DNA of 51,753 nt from Micromonospora chalcea (GTDB lineage: Bacteria > Actinomycetota > Actinomycetes > Mycobacteriales > Micromonosporaceae), in assembly GCF_002926165.1 (NCBI RefSeq), contig NZ_MAGP01000126.1:1-51753 (forward strand), read 5' to 3'. Of this stretch, positions 45,229 to 51,753 are shown piece by piece; position 1 is the first letter of the stretch; each line of letters begins with the position of its first letter. The notes below the pieces were generated by a model. That model did no database searches. It was not told where the DNA came from and saw nothing but the letters and a program-made list of their open reading frames with translations. The translations under genes were made by a program, and so were the position numbers.

Positions 45229-45636
45229 ATGCACTACCTGACGTTCGTGGGCCGGGTCGCCCGGCTCACCGGCACCAGCGAGGACCGCGCCGCCACGCTC
45301 ACCGCGGCCACCCTGGAGACGTTCGCGCAGCGGCTGACCGGTGGCGAGGTGCTGGACCTGGCCGCGCAACTGCCGAAGCCGCTGCAGGGGCTGCTCAGCC
45401 CGTACCCGCGGGACGAGGCGGCCGAGCGGTTCGGCGCGGCGGAGTTCGTGGCCCGGGTCGCCCGCCGGGCGGACTGCGACGAGAACACCGCCCGCGACGC
45501 CGTACGCGCGGTGTTCACCACGCTGCGCGAGGCGATCGGCGGCGGCGAGTTCCAGGACGTCGTGGTCCAGTTCCCGCGCGACTACCGCGACATGGTGGAA
45601 CCGGCGCTCGCCCCGGCCGCCGCGCGCCGACGCTGA
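45229..45636 (+). CDS. DUF2267 domain protein
   Basis: A 135-residue DUF2267 protein with two similar helical halves: FVGRVARLTGTSEDRA...LETFAQRLTGGE...LAAQLP and FVARVARRADCDENTA...VFTTLREAIGGGEFQD..VQFP. It is a paralogue of the gene at 98-490. Function unknown. The ATG is preceded by an AAGGGGG stretch. It is tail to tail with the CoA-transferase gene (10 bp). Confidence 0.9.
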   Translation: MHYLTFVGRVARLTGTSEDRAATLTAATLETFAQRLTGGEVLDLAAQLPKPLQGLLSPYPRDEAAERFGAAEFVARVARRADCDENTARDAVRAVFTTLREAIGGGEFQDVVVQFPRDYRDMVEPALAPAAARRR

Positions 45637-45646
45637 CCGCCCACGA

Positions 45647-46813
45647 TCAGGCGATCACACCGGCCGCCCGCAGCGCGGCGATCCGGGCGGCGTCCACCCC
45701 CGCCTCGGCGAGGACCTCGTCGGTGTGCTCGCCCGGCCCCGGCGGCGGGCGCCGCACACTTGTCGGGGTGGCCGAGAAACGCGGCGCGGGCGCGGGCTGG
45801 GTGACCCCGTCCGGCGCGACGAAGGTGTCCCGGGCGCGCAGGTGCGGGTGCTCGGGCGCCTCGGCCCAGTCGAGCACCGGCGCCACGCAGGCGTCAGTGC
45901 CGGCCAGCAGCTGCGTCCACTCGTCCCGGGTGCGGGTGCGGAACAGCCGCGCCCAGGCGGCCCGCAACGCCGGCCAGTTCGCCGGGTCGTCCCGGTCCAG
46001 CGCGTCGCCGCTGTCCGGGGCGTCGTCGCCGTCCAACGGGAAACCGGTGAGCCGGACCAGTTCGGCGTAGAACTGCGGCTCCAGCGCGCCGACCGCCACG
46101 TACCGCCCGTCGGCGCACTCGTACGTGTCGTAGAAGGGCGCGCCGCCGTCGAGCAGGTTCACGCCGCGCGGGTCCTGCCACAGCCCGATGCCGCGCAGCG
46201 CGTGGATCTGGGTGGCCAGCACCGAGACGCCGTCCACGATGGCGGCGTCGACCACCTGGCCGGGCGCGCCGCCGCGTACCGCGTACAGCGCCGCGACCAC
46301 GCCCAGGGCCAGCATCATGCCCCCGCCACCGAAGTCGCCGAGCAGGTTCATCGGCGGCACCGGACGCTCACCGGCCCGGCCCACCCCGTGCAGCGCCCCG
46401 GTCAGCGCCAGATAGTCGATGTCGTGTCCGGCGCTGTGCGCGAGCGGGCCGTCCTGCCCCCAGCCGGTCATCCGCCCGTACACCAGGCGCGGGTTGGCGG
46501 TGAGGCAGTCGTCCGGGCCGAGGCAGAGCCGCTCGGTCACCCCGGGCCGGAAGCCCTCCACCAGCGCGTCGGCCCGGGCGGCGAGCGCCAGCACCAGGTC
46601 ACGGCCCGCGGGCTGCTTCAGGTCCACCGCGATCGAGCGGCGGTTGCGGTTCAGCAGGTCGCCCGGGAACGCGCCGAACCCGCCGCCGCCGGGCCGGTCG
46701 ATGCGCACCACGTCGGCGCCGAGGTCGGCCAGCATCATCGCCGCGAACGGCCCGGGGCCGATCCCGGCCAGCTCGATCACCCGTACGCCGGTCAGCGGTC
46801 CCTGGACTGTCAC
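45647..46813 (-). CDS. Class III CoA-transferase (CaiB/BaiF)
   Basis: A 388-residue family III CoA-transferase/alpha-methylacyl-CoA racemase-like protein. Landmarks: GPLTGVRVIELAGIGPGPFAAMMLADLGADVVRID at the N-terminus, LNRNRRSIAVDLK, the catalytic-Asp region GHDIDYLALTGAL, and the C-terminal FSATP block. The acceptor acid is unknown, and no acyl-CoA genes are adjacent. GTG 46813 is chosen because TATGGT (46821-46826, this strand) lies exactly 7 nt upstream, and starting there gives the usual family N-terminus; ATG 46825, inside that box, is the alternative. Confidence 0.88.
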   Translation of the reverse strand: MTVQGPLTGVRVIELAGIGPGPFAAMMLADLGADVVRIDRPGGGGFGAFPGDLLNRNRRSIAVDLKQPAGRDLVLALAARADALVEGFRPGVTERLCLGPDDCLTANPRLVYGRMTGWGQDGPLAHSAGHDIDYLALTGALHGVGRAGERPVPPMNLLGDFGGGGMMLALGVVAALYAVRGGAPGQVVDAAIVDGVSVLATQIHALRGIGLWQDPRGVNLLDGGAPFYDTYECADGRYVAVGALEPQFYAELVRLTGFPLDGDDAPDSGDALDRDDPANWPALRAAWARLFRTRTRDEWTQLLAGTDACVAPVLDWAEAPEHPHLRARDTFVAPDGVTQPAPAPRFSATPTSVRRPPPGPGEHTDEVLAEAGVDAARIAALRAAGVIA

Positions 46814-46902
46814 CTGCGTCACCATAGGGGCCGCGGTGACCAGGCGCCATGCCCTGAACCGCCGCCCAGTCTGTTGACCAGGGCAAGCATCCGTGTCCCG
46901 AC

Positions 46903-46932
46903 TTGGCGTCCGGTCCGGCGGTGACCTAGCCT
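46903..46932 (+). promoter_or_regulatory. Promoter of the TerC riboswitch transcript
   Basis: TTGGCG (46903-46908) and TAGCCT (46927-46932) with an 18-bp spacer form a plausible housekeeping promoter. The predicted start near 46939 falls right before the first conserved bases of the riboswitch. Confidence 0.55.
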
Positions 46933-46940
46933 TGTCCAGG

Positions 46941-47064
46941 CGAGGGGAGTACTTCCCAAAAATCATTCCGGTCAGTACGGCAAGCCGCCGAGGCGAGCCC
47001 CGGGTGGTTGCCCACGGAAACGTGGGTGAAGGAGACCTCGAACATGACACGGTGTTCGAGGAGG
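46941..47064 (+). promoter_or_regulatory. yybP-ykoY (Mn2+) riboswitch
   Basis: The conserved parts of the yybP-ykoY class are present: GGGGAGTAC early on and GGAGACC late (47031-47037), closed by a CGAGG/CCTCG P1 stem (46941-46945 with 47036-47040). The expression platform is readable: CCTCGAACA (47036-47044) can instead pair with TGTTCGAGG (47053-47061), which covers the start of the TerC Shine-Dalgarno GAGGAGG (47058-47064). P1 and this sequestering stem are mutually exclusive. Metal binding, which stabilises P1, should therefore free the ribosome-binding site and turn translation on. The class assignment comes from known consensus; the switch is inferred from the pairing. Confidence 0.88.
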
Positions 47065-47068
47065 TTCC

Positions 47069-48103
47069 ATGCCCGAATTGTCCCCGCTGGCTGCGGCCGA
47101 ACTGTCGTCGGTCGGCACGCCCACGCTGTGGGCGGTGACGATCGTCGGCGTGCTCGTCCTGCTGGTGCTCGACTTCCTGGTCACCCGCAAGCCGCACGAG
47201 GTCTCCATCCGTGAGGCCCTGGGCTGGTCGGCCTTCTACATCGCGCTGCCGTTGGCGTTCGGCGCCTGGATCTGGTCCCGCTGGGGCAGCCAGCAGGGCA
47301 TCGAGTACCTCACCGGCTACCTGGTCGAGAAGTCGCTGTCGGTCGACAACCTGTTCGTCTTCATGCTGCTGCTCGCCGCGTTCGCGGTGCCCTCCGTGCT
47401 GGCCCAGCGGGTGCTGCTCTACGGCATCGCGGGCGCCCTGGTGCTGCGCGGTGTGTTCATCGCGCTCGGCGCCGCCGCGCTCAAGACGCTCGACTTCGCC
47501 TTCCTGCTCTTCGCGCTCATCCTCGTCGCCACCGCGGTGAAGCTGCTGCGCGACGCCCTCAACGGGCACGAGCAGGAGGTCGACATCAACAAGATGCGGT
47601 CGGTGCGGCTGCTGCGCAAGGTCATGCCGGTGGTCGACGAATACCACGGCACCCGGATGACCATCCGGCAGAACGGCCGCCGGGCGCTCACCCCGTTCGC
47701 GCTCGTCGTGGTCGCGGTGCTGGCCACCGACATCGTGTTCGCCGTCGACTCGGTGCCCGCCGTCTACGGCATCACCGAGGACCCGTACCTGGTCTTCGCC
47801 ACCAACGCCTTCGCGCTGCTGGGCCTGCGGGCGCTCTACTTCGTGCTGCACGCCGCGCTGAGCCGGCTCGTGCACCTCAGCTACGGCCTGGCCGTCATCC
47901 TGGCGTTCATCGGCCTCAAGCTGGGCCTGCACTGGGCGCACGGCATCTGGGAGGGCGTGCCGGAGATTCCGACGCTGGCCTCGCTCGGCGTGATCATCGG
48001 CGTCCTGGTGATCGTCACCATCACCAGCCTCCGGGCCACCCGCAACAGCGGCGACGGCCAGCGCACCGTCGTGCACGAGGTGCAGGGCGGAGGCGGCGCC
48101 TGA
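47069..48103 (+). CDS. TerC family membrane protein, probable Mn2+ exporter
   Basis: A 344-residue integral membrane protein of the TerC family with about nine hydrophobic segments. Hallmarks are the YLVEKSLSVDNLFVFMLL and ATDIVFAVDSVPAVYGIT motifs, whose Asp/Asn residues are thought to line the metal path, and FATNAFALLGLRALYF. TerC proteins have been linked to Mn2+ export and metallation of exported enzymes, and the Mn2+ riboswitch upstream supports that role here. ATG 47069 has GAGGAGG 4 nt upstream, within the switch platform. The C-terminus is polar (QGGGGA). Confidence 0.94.
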   Translation: MPELSPLAAAELSSVGTPTLWAVTIVGVLVLLVLDFLVTRKPHEVSIREALGWSAFYIALPLAFGAWIWSRWGSQQGIEYLTGYLVEKSLSVDNLFVFMLLLAAFAVPSVLAQRVLLYGIAGALVLRGVFIALGAAALKTLDFAFLLFALILVATAVKLLRDALNGHEQEVDINKMRSVRLLRKVMPVVDEYHGTRMTIRQNGRRALTPFALVVVAVLATDIVFAVDSVPAVYGITEDPYLVFATNAFALLGLRALYFVLHAALSRLVHLSYGLAVILAFIGLKLGLHWAHGIWEGVPEIPTLASLGVIIGVLVIVTITSLRATRNSGDGQRTVVHEVQGGGGA

Positions 48104-48153
48104 CTCGGTGGGAACCGCTGCCCCGGCACGGCCGGCGGTGGTACGACTGACGG

Positions 48154-48753
48154 GTGGGAATCGTCTCGCCGGGCTTCCAGGGCCGGCCCCGTTCGTCCGC
48201 GACCGACCTGCCGCCGGGGCAGTACCTCACCGAGGACTTTCCGGTGCTCTCCGCCGGCCCGACGCCGCGGGTGCCGCTCGACACCTGGGAGTTCGTGCTG
48301 ACCAGCGAGACCGGCGCGGAGTACCGCTGGTCCTGGGACGAGATGATGGGCCTGCCGCAGGACACGCCGACGGTGGACCTGCACTGCGTCACCCGCTGGT
48401 CCAAGCTCGGCACCACCTGGCAGGGCGTCTCCCTGGACACGCTGCTCGACGGCGTCGACACCACCGCCCGGTACGCGCTGGCGCACTCCTACGGCGGCTA
48501 CACCACCAACCTGCCGCTTGACGACCTGCGCGGCGGGCGGGCCTGGGTGGTGCACACGTACGACGGAGGGCCGCTGCCGGCCGAACACGGCGGCCCGGCG
48601 CGGCTGCTCGTGCCGCACCTGTACCTGTGGAAGTCGGCGAAGTGGGTGCACGGCATCCGGCTGCTCGTCGACGACCGGCCCGGCTTCTGGGAGACCGCCG
48701 GCTACCACGACTACGGCGACCCGTGGCGCGAGCAGCGCTACCAGGGCGACTGA
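48154..48753 (+). CDS. Sulfite-oxidase-like molybdopterin protein
   Basis: A 199-residue protein matching the molybdopterin domain of the sulfite oxidase/YedY superfamily in its short actinobacterial form. The Mo-ligand Cys lies in VDLHCVTRWSKLGTTWQGV; the preceding TWEFVLT... strand and the later HSYGGYTTNLPLDDLRGG and LYLWKSAKWVHGIRLL blocks fit. There is no Tat signal peptide, so it is probably cytoplasmic. It is followed by a flavin reductase after 1 bp and a small zinc-ribbon protein, suggesting a three-gene redox operon. GTG start. Confidence 0.88.
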   Translation: MGIVSPGFQGRPRSSATDLPPGQYLTEDFPVLSAGPTPRVPLDTWEFVLTSETGAEYRWSWDEMMGLPQDTPTVDLHCVTRWSKLGTTWQGVSLDTLLDGVDTTARYALAHSYGGYTTNLPLDDLRGGRAWVVHTYDGGPLPAEHGGPARLLVPHLYLWKSAKWVHGIRLLVDDRPGFWETAGYHDYGDPWREQRYQGD

Positions 48754-48754
48754 G

Positions 48755-49513
48755 GTGACGGCCCAGGCACAGGGCCGCCGCGTCGCGCCGCTGATGTGGC
48801 GGGTGGCCCGGCTGGTCGAGCGGCGGATCGAGACGCCCACCGCGCAGACGCTGGTGCTGGACGTGCCCGGCTGGCCCGGCCACCTGCCCGGGCAGCACGT
48901 CGACCTGCGCCTGACCGCCGAGGACGGCTACCAGGCCGCCCGGTCGTACTCGCTGGCCGGCCCGGCCGACGGTGAGCGGATCGAGGTGACGGTGCAGCGG
49001 GTGCCCGACGGCGAGGTGTCGCCGTACCTGACCGACACCTACGCCGAGGGCGACCCGATCGAGGTGCGCGGGCCGGTCGGCGGCTGGTTCGTCTGGCGTA
49101 CCGACGAGACCGCGCCGGTGCTGCTGGTGGGCGGCGGATCCGGAGTGGTGCCGCTGATGGCGATGATCCGCGCGCGCCGGGCCGCCGGCAGCCGCACCCC
49201 GTTCCGGCTCGTCTACTCGGTGCGCACCCCGGACGACGTGATCTACGCCGACGAGCTGCGCCGCCGCGCCCGCGACGACCAGGGCCTGGACGTCGCGTAC
49301 GTCTACACCCGCGCGGCGCCCGACGGCTGGCGCGGCGAGCCGCACCGGATCGGCCTCGCCGACGTGAACAGCCACGGCTGGCCGCCGGACCTGGAGCCGC
49401 TCTGCTACGTCTGCGGCCCCACCGGATTCGTGGAGACAGTGGCCGACCTGCTGGTGGGGCTGGGCCACCCGACCCGGCGCGTGCGGACCGAACGGTTCGG
49501 CCCGACCGGCTGA
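48755..49513 (+). CDS. FNR-like ferredoxin/flavin reductase
   Basis: A 252-residue oxidoreductase of the ferredoxin-NADP reductase fold: FAD-binding beta-barrel (HLPGQHVDLRL, RSYSLAG) and NAD(P)-binding lobe (VGGGSGVVPLMAM, CGPTGFVE), without an attached 2Fe-2S domain. It probably supplies electrons to, or takes them from, the sulfite-oxidase-like protein encoded just upstream (1-bp gap). GTG 48755 is the likely start; the next gene starts 17 bp after its stop. Confidence 0.9.
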   Translation: MTAQAQGRRVAPLMWRVARLVERRIETPTAQTLVLDVPGWPGHLPGQHVDLRLTAEDGYQAARSYSLAGPADGERIEVTVQRVPDGEVSPYLTDTYAEGDPIEVRGPVGGWFVWRTDETAPVLLVGGGSGVVPLMAMIRARRAAGSRTPFRLVYSVRTPDDVIYADELRRRARDDQGLDVAYVYTRAAPDGWRGEPHRIGLADVNSHGWPPDLEPLCYVCGPTGFVETVADLLVGLGHPTRRVRTERFGPTG

Positions 49514-49530
49514 CGACCCGAGGAGAGCGG

Positions 49531-49824
49531 ATGACCGACCTGTCCTACCTGGATGGCAACATGCTCGACGGGCCGTTGCGCGAGGTGTTCGCCGTCGACC
49601 TGAGCGCCACCACCGGGCGCTGCGACACCTGCGGGATGACCGGCCCGATGGCCGGGCTACACGTCTACTCGCACGCCCCGGGCCTGGTCGGGCGATGTCC
49701 CGCCTGTTCCGGAGTGATGGTGCGCCTGGTCCGCGCGCCGCAGCGGGCCTGGCTGGACCTGCGCGGCACCACGTACCTCCAGGTGCCCATGCCGGCCGAG
49801 CCGGCCTTCCGCGCCGCGCCCTGA
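49531..49824 (+). CDS. DUF6510 zinc-ribbon protein
   Basis: A 97-residue protein with two CxxC pairs (CDTCG near residue 31 and CPACS near residue 55), a rubredoxin-like zinc ribbon, and an N-terminal YLDGNMLDGPL characteristic of DUF6510. The family accompanies molybdopterin oxidoreductase genes in actinobacteria; its role is unknown. The ATG has an AGGAGAG site. Most of its second half is overlapped, on the opposite strand, by the open frame of the glycosyltransferase gene. Confidence 0.82.
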   Translation: MTDLSYLDGNMLDGPLREVFAVDLSATTGRCDTCGMTGPMAGLHVYSHAPGLVGRCPACSGVMVRLVRAPQRAWLDLRGTTYLQVPMPAEPAFRAAP

Positions 49825-51417
49825 CGTCTGCGCGGGGCCGTGCCCCGCTGTCTGCGCCGCGGCTGGACCGCGCCGGCCGCGCCGGCGCAGCCGCCCGACG
49901 AGCTGCCCGACGGTCACCGGCACCACGGACAGGACGAGCTGACCGTTGCGCCCGTCGACGGTGGCCGCGACCGCGTACAGCCGGGCGCCGTGCCGCAGCA
50001 GGCGGGGCCGCCCGGCGGCGAGCCGGGGCGCGCGCACCGCGGCCCCGCCGCGCCCGTGGCCGCCGTCCACCTCGGCGCGTACCGGATGCCGCCGGCCGCC
50101 CGCGCGGCTCGCGGCCAGGAGCCGGTCGAGGGGGAACTCCGTGCGGACCGTGCGGCCGGTCGGGTCGCCGGCGTCGACCCGGGTGGCGCCCACGACCGCA
50201 CCGGCCAGCAGCCGCACCGGTCCCGCCTGCGCGGCGAACCGGGGGTACGGGCTGCGCGCGGTCACCGTGAGCGTGTCCCCGTCGGCCCAGCTCACGTCGA
50301 CGGCGTCCAGCCGCGCCAGCCAGCCGGCGCGTACGTCGGTGACGTCCGTCCAGCCGGCCGGGGCGCCCGGATAGCCCGCGTGCCACCGGTCCCCGGCGAA
50401 CACCGTCGCCGGCACCCCCCGGCCGGTGTCCTGCTCGATGACCGCCAGCAGCTCGTCGACCCCGCCCGCGGTCACCGCGCCCAGCCGCAGCCGGGCCTCG
50501 ATGCCGAGCCGGTCCCGCAGGCCGTCAGTCACGTGCCGCCGCACCAGCCGGGCGACGCTGCTGTGCACCAGTTCCTGCGTGGCCCGGTCCAGGTGCCGGA
50601 AGTCGTCGCCGACCAGGTTCGCCAGCTCCAGCCCGACGTGGCGGCACAGCACCGCGTCCCGGCGCGGTCCCGCGGGGATCAGGCCGGCGACGAACGCGAA
50701 CAGCCGCTCCACGCTGACCAGGCGCTGCTCGACCCGGCTGTGGTAGGTGATGTTGCGGGCGTCCAGGCGGCGCACCGCGTGGTAGTAGTCGTAGTCGCCC
50801 AGCACCGAGATCCGCCGGGCGTGGTAGCAGGCGGCCAGCGTGAACGGCTGGTCGCTGAGGACCGGCATGTCCTCCGGGAAGCGCAGCCCCAGCCGGTCGA
50901 CCAGTTCGCGCCGGAACAGCTTCGTGTTCGCCAGCGACCAGGGCAGCGCCGAGTCGAACAGGCTCACGTCGACCACGTTGCCGTCGGCGAACACGTCGGA
51001 GAAGACGTGCCGGCCGTTGACGCCCACCACCCTGCCGAGCACCACGTCCGAGCCGTACCGGTCGGCGGCGGCGACCAGGCGTTCGAGGGCCTCCGGGCCG
51101 AGCCGGTCGTCGGAACCGAGGAAGAACACGTACCGGCCGGTGGCCAGGTCCAGTCCCCGGTTGCACGGCGCGGCCGGGCCACCGGAGTTGGGCTGGTGCG
51201 CCACCCGTACGGTGCCCGGGTACCGCGCGGCGTACCGGTCCAGCAGGCGGCCGCTGCCGTCGGTGGACCCGTCGTCCACCGCCACGATCTCCATCCGGTC
51301 CGGCCCGATCGTCTGCCGCAGCAGCGAGTCGAGGCACTGCCGCAGGTAGCGCAGCGTGTTGTAGACCGGTACGACGACACTCACGTCGGGGCGGTTCGTC
51401 GCCTCCTCGGCTGTCAC
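49657..51417 (-). CDS. Glycosyltransferase family 2
   Basis: A 586-residue frame. Residues 1-230 form a GT2 (GT-A) domain: VSVVVPVYN, VDDGSTDGS, NRGLDLATGRYVFFLGSDDRL (DxD-like) and the later DQPFTLAACYHAR region. Residues 230-330 are helical, and the rest resembles a beta-rich domain found in actinobacterial wall-polymer transferases. It probably adds sugar to a teichoic acid-like or capsular polymer. GTG 51417 has AAGGAG 5 nt upstream. The last 56 codons run antisense through the DUF6510 gene, and the tail is low-complexity Gly/Arg/His, so the true end may be near the 49832-49848 hairpin, with a frameshift or a lost stop. Confidence 0.8.
   Translation of the reverse strand: MTAEEATNRPDVSVVVPVYNTLRYLRQCLDSLLRQTIGPDRMEIVAVDDGSTDGSGRLLDRYAARYPGTVRVAHQPNSGGPAAPCNRGLDLATGRYVFFLGSDDRLGPEALERLVAAADRYGSDVVLGRVVGVNGRHVFSDVFADGNVVDVSLFDSALPWSLANTKLFRRELVDRLGLRFPEDMPVLSDQPFTLAACYHARRISVLGDYDYYHAVRRLDARNITYHSRVEQRLVSVERLFAFVAGLIPAGPRRDAVLCRHVGLELANLVGDDFRHLDRATQELVHSSVARLVRRHVTDGLRDRLGIEARLRLGAVTAGGVDELLAVIEQDTGRGVPATVFAGDRWHAGYPGAPAGWTDVTDVRAGWLARLDAVDVSWADGDTLTVTARSPYPRFAAQAGPVRLLAGAVVGATRVDAGDPTGRTVRTEFPLDRLLAASRAGGRRHPVRAEVDGGHGRGGAAVRAPRLAAGRPRLLRHGARLYAVAATVDGRNGQLVLSVVPVTVGQLVGRLRRRGRRGPAAAQTAGHGPAQTSGRGAEGRLGRHGHLEVRGAAQVQPGPLRRADQAHHHSGTGGTSPDQARGVRVDV
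49832..49848. terminator. Short terminator-like hairpin
   Basis: GCGGGGC-CGT-GCCCCGC, a perfect 7-bp GC stem with a 3-nt loop, lies 7 bp after the DUF6510 stop codon. It fits a (bidirectional) terminator for the sulfite-oxidase-like operon. It lies inside the open frame of the convergent glycosyltransferase. Confidence 0.5.
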
Positions 51418-51535
51418 TGCTGCTCCTTCACGGTCGCCCGGACGGTCCGGCGCGACCCAGCGTGGTGGAGCGAGCCGTCCGGGTGACGACGCCGGCGTGA
51501 CGACGAGGTGACCGGACGGCAGCCGTTGGATACGC

Positions 51536-51573
51536 CGAAGGGCCCGACCCCGTGGTGGGGGTCGGGCCCTTCG
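51536..51573. terminator. Strong terminator hairpin
   Basis: CGAAGGGCCCGACCCC and GGGGTCGGGCCCTTCG form a perfect 16-bp stem with a 6-nt loop (GTGGTG). It lies 7 bp beyond the stop of the C39-like peptidase on the minus strand and upstream of the glycosyltransferase gene, so it should insulate the two. The stem contains GGGCCC. Confidence 0.85.
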
Positions 51574-51580
51574 TCATCGG

Positions 51581-51753
51581 TCAGGAGCTGTAGCCGCGGC
51601 TGGCGATCCAGCGGGCGAGCTCGTCCACGTCCATCCGGTAGGAGGCCTGGTTCGGGTTCGCCGAGTCGGCGATCGTCACGACCTTCCCGCCGTCGCGGTA
51701 GCCCACCACGCTGATGTAGTGGCCACCCTCGAAGGAGTGGGCGTTGCCGTCGG
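51581..51753 (-). CDS. C39-like peptidase, C-terminal part (runs off the window)
   Basis: Reading the minus strand from the window end gives 56 residues ending RGYSS-stop, in frame across the whole stretch. GGHYISVVGYRDGG carries the catalytic His of the C39-like cysteine peptidase family, and IADSANP supplies the Asp; the Cys would lie outside the window. Actinobacterial members are usually secreted. Partial at its 5' end; the true start is beyond 51753. Confidence 0.75.
   Translation of the reverse strand, partial: DGNAHSFEGGHYISVVGYRDGGKVVTIADSANPNQASYRMDVDELARWIASRGYSS

Overview
The window is very GC-rich, gene-dense actinobacterial DNA with frequent GTG starts and start/stop overlaps. 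The flanking genes (DUF2267, DUF574 methyltransferase, a DUF397 + XRE/DUF5753 pair, DUF2795, DUF6510, PemK/MazF-like protein) and a short GGGGCCCC/TTAAC intergenic repeat point to a Micromonosporaceae member, probably Micromonospora. The genus is an inference from gene content and style.

Region 1 (1-757): a near-perfect 76-bp palindrome, a small DUF2267 gene, then a comparatively AT-rich control region holding an inverted repeat, a 9-bp hairpin and a possible 19-codon leader ORF.

Region 2 (about 758-28439): one long plus-strand operon, nearly all genes overlapping or a few bases apart, for a hybrid NRPS/PKS pathway. In order: A-T-KS protein without an AT domain; a thioesterase fused to a LanB-type dehydratase (glutamylation-domain type); a second stand-alone LanB paralogue; A-T-C-T NRPS; KS-AT-KR-DH-ACP PKS (malonyl type); a TauD/SyrP-like Fe(II)/2-oxoglutarate oxygenase; an MbtH-like protein; C-A(Asn)-T NRPS; and a C-A(Ser)-T-TE-MFS fusion whose TE has Cys in place of the usual Ser nucleophile. 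The enzymes suggest a short peptide containing a vinylogous (4-amino-2-enoyl) unit, probably beta-hydroxy-Asn, and Ser. The tandem LanB proteins sit inside an assembly line with no lanthipeptide precursor, no LanC and no elimination domain. That is the unusual part and the best candidate for an undescribed system: tRNA-dependent chemistry (Ser/Thr glutamylation or amino-acid addition) on carrier-bound or released intermediates. A 17-bp terminator hairpin closes the operon.

Region 3 (28535-51753): ordinary chromosomal genes. These are a DUF885 protein, serpin-like protein, Nudix hydrolase, PemK/MazF-like protein, GGDEF protein, DUF397 + XRE regulator pair, DUF574 methyltransferase, Ser/Thr kinase, nitrilase-family amidohydrolase, DedA protein, secreted alpha/beta hydrolase under a canonical promoter flanked by two TetR-like palindromes, glutamate dehydrogenase, MazG-like protein, membrane-anchored protein, pirin, HhH protein, DUF2795, DUF2267, class III CoA-transferase, TerC protein behind a yybP-ykoY (Mn2+) riboswitch, a sulfite-oxidase-like/FNR-like/DUF6510 operon, a GT2 glycosyltransferase, and the 3' end of a C39-like peptidase. 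Several of these genes show a TANNNT -10 box exactly 7 nt before the start codon, the signature of leaderless transcripts. No tRNA, rRNA, CRISPR or insertion sequence was seen.
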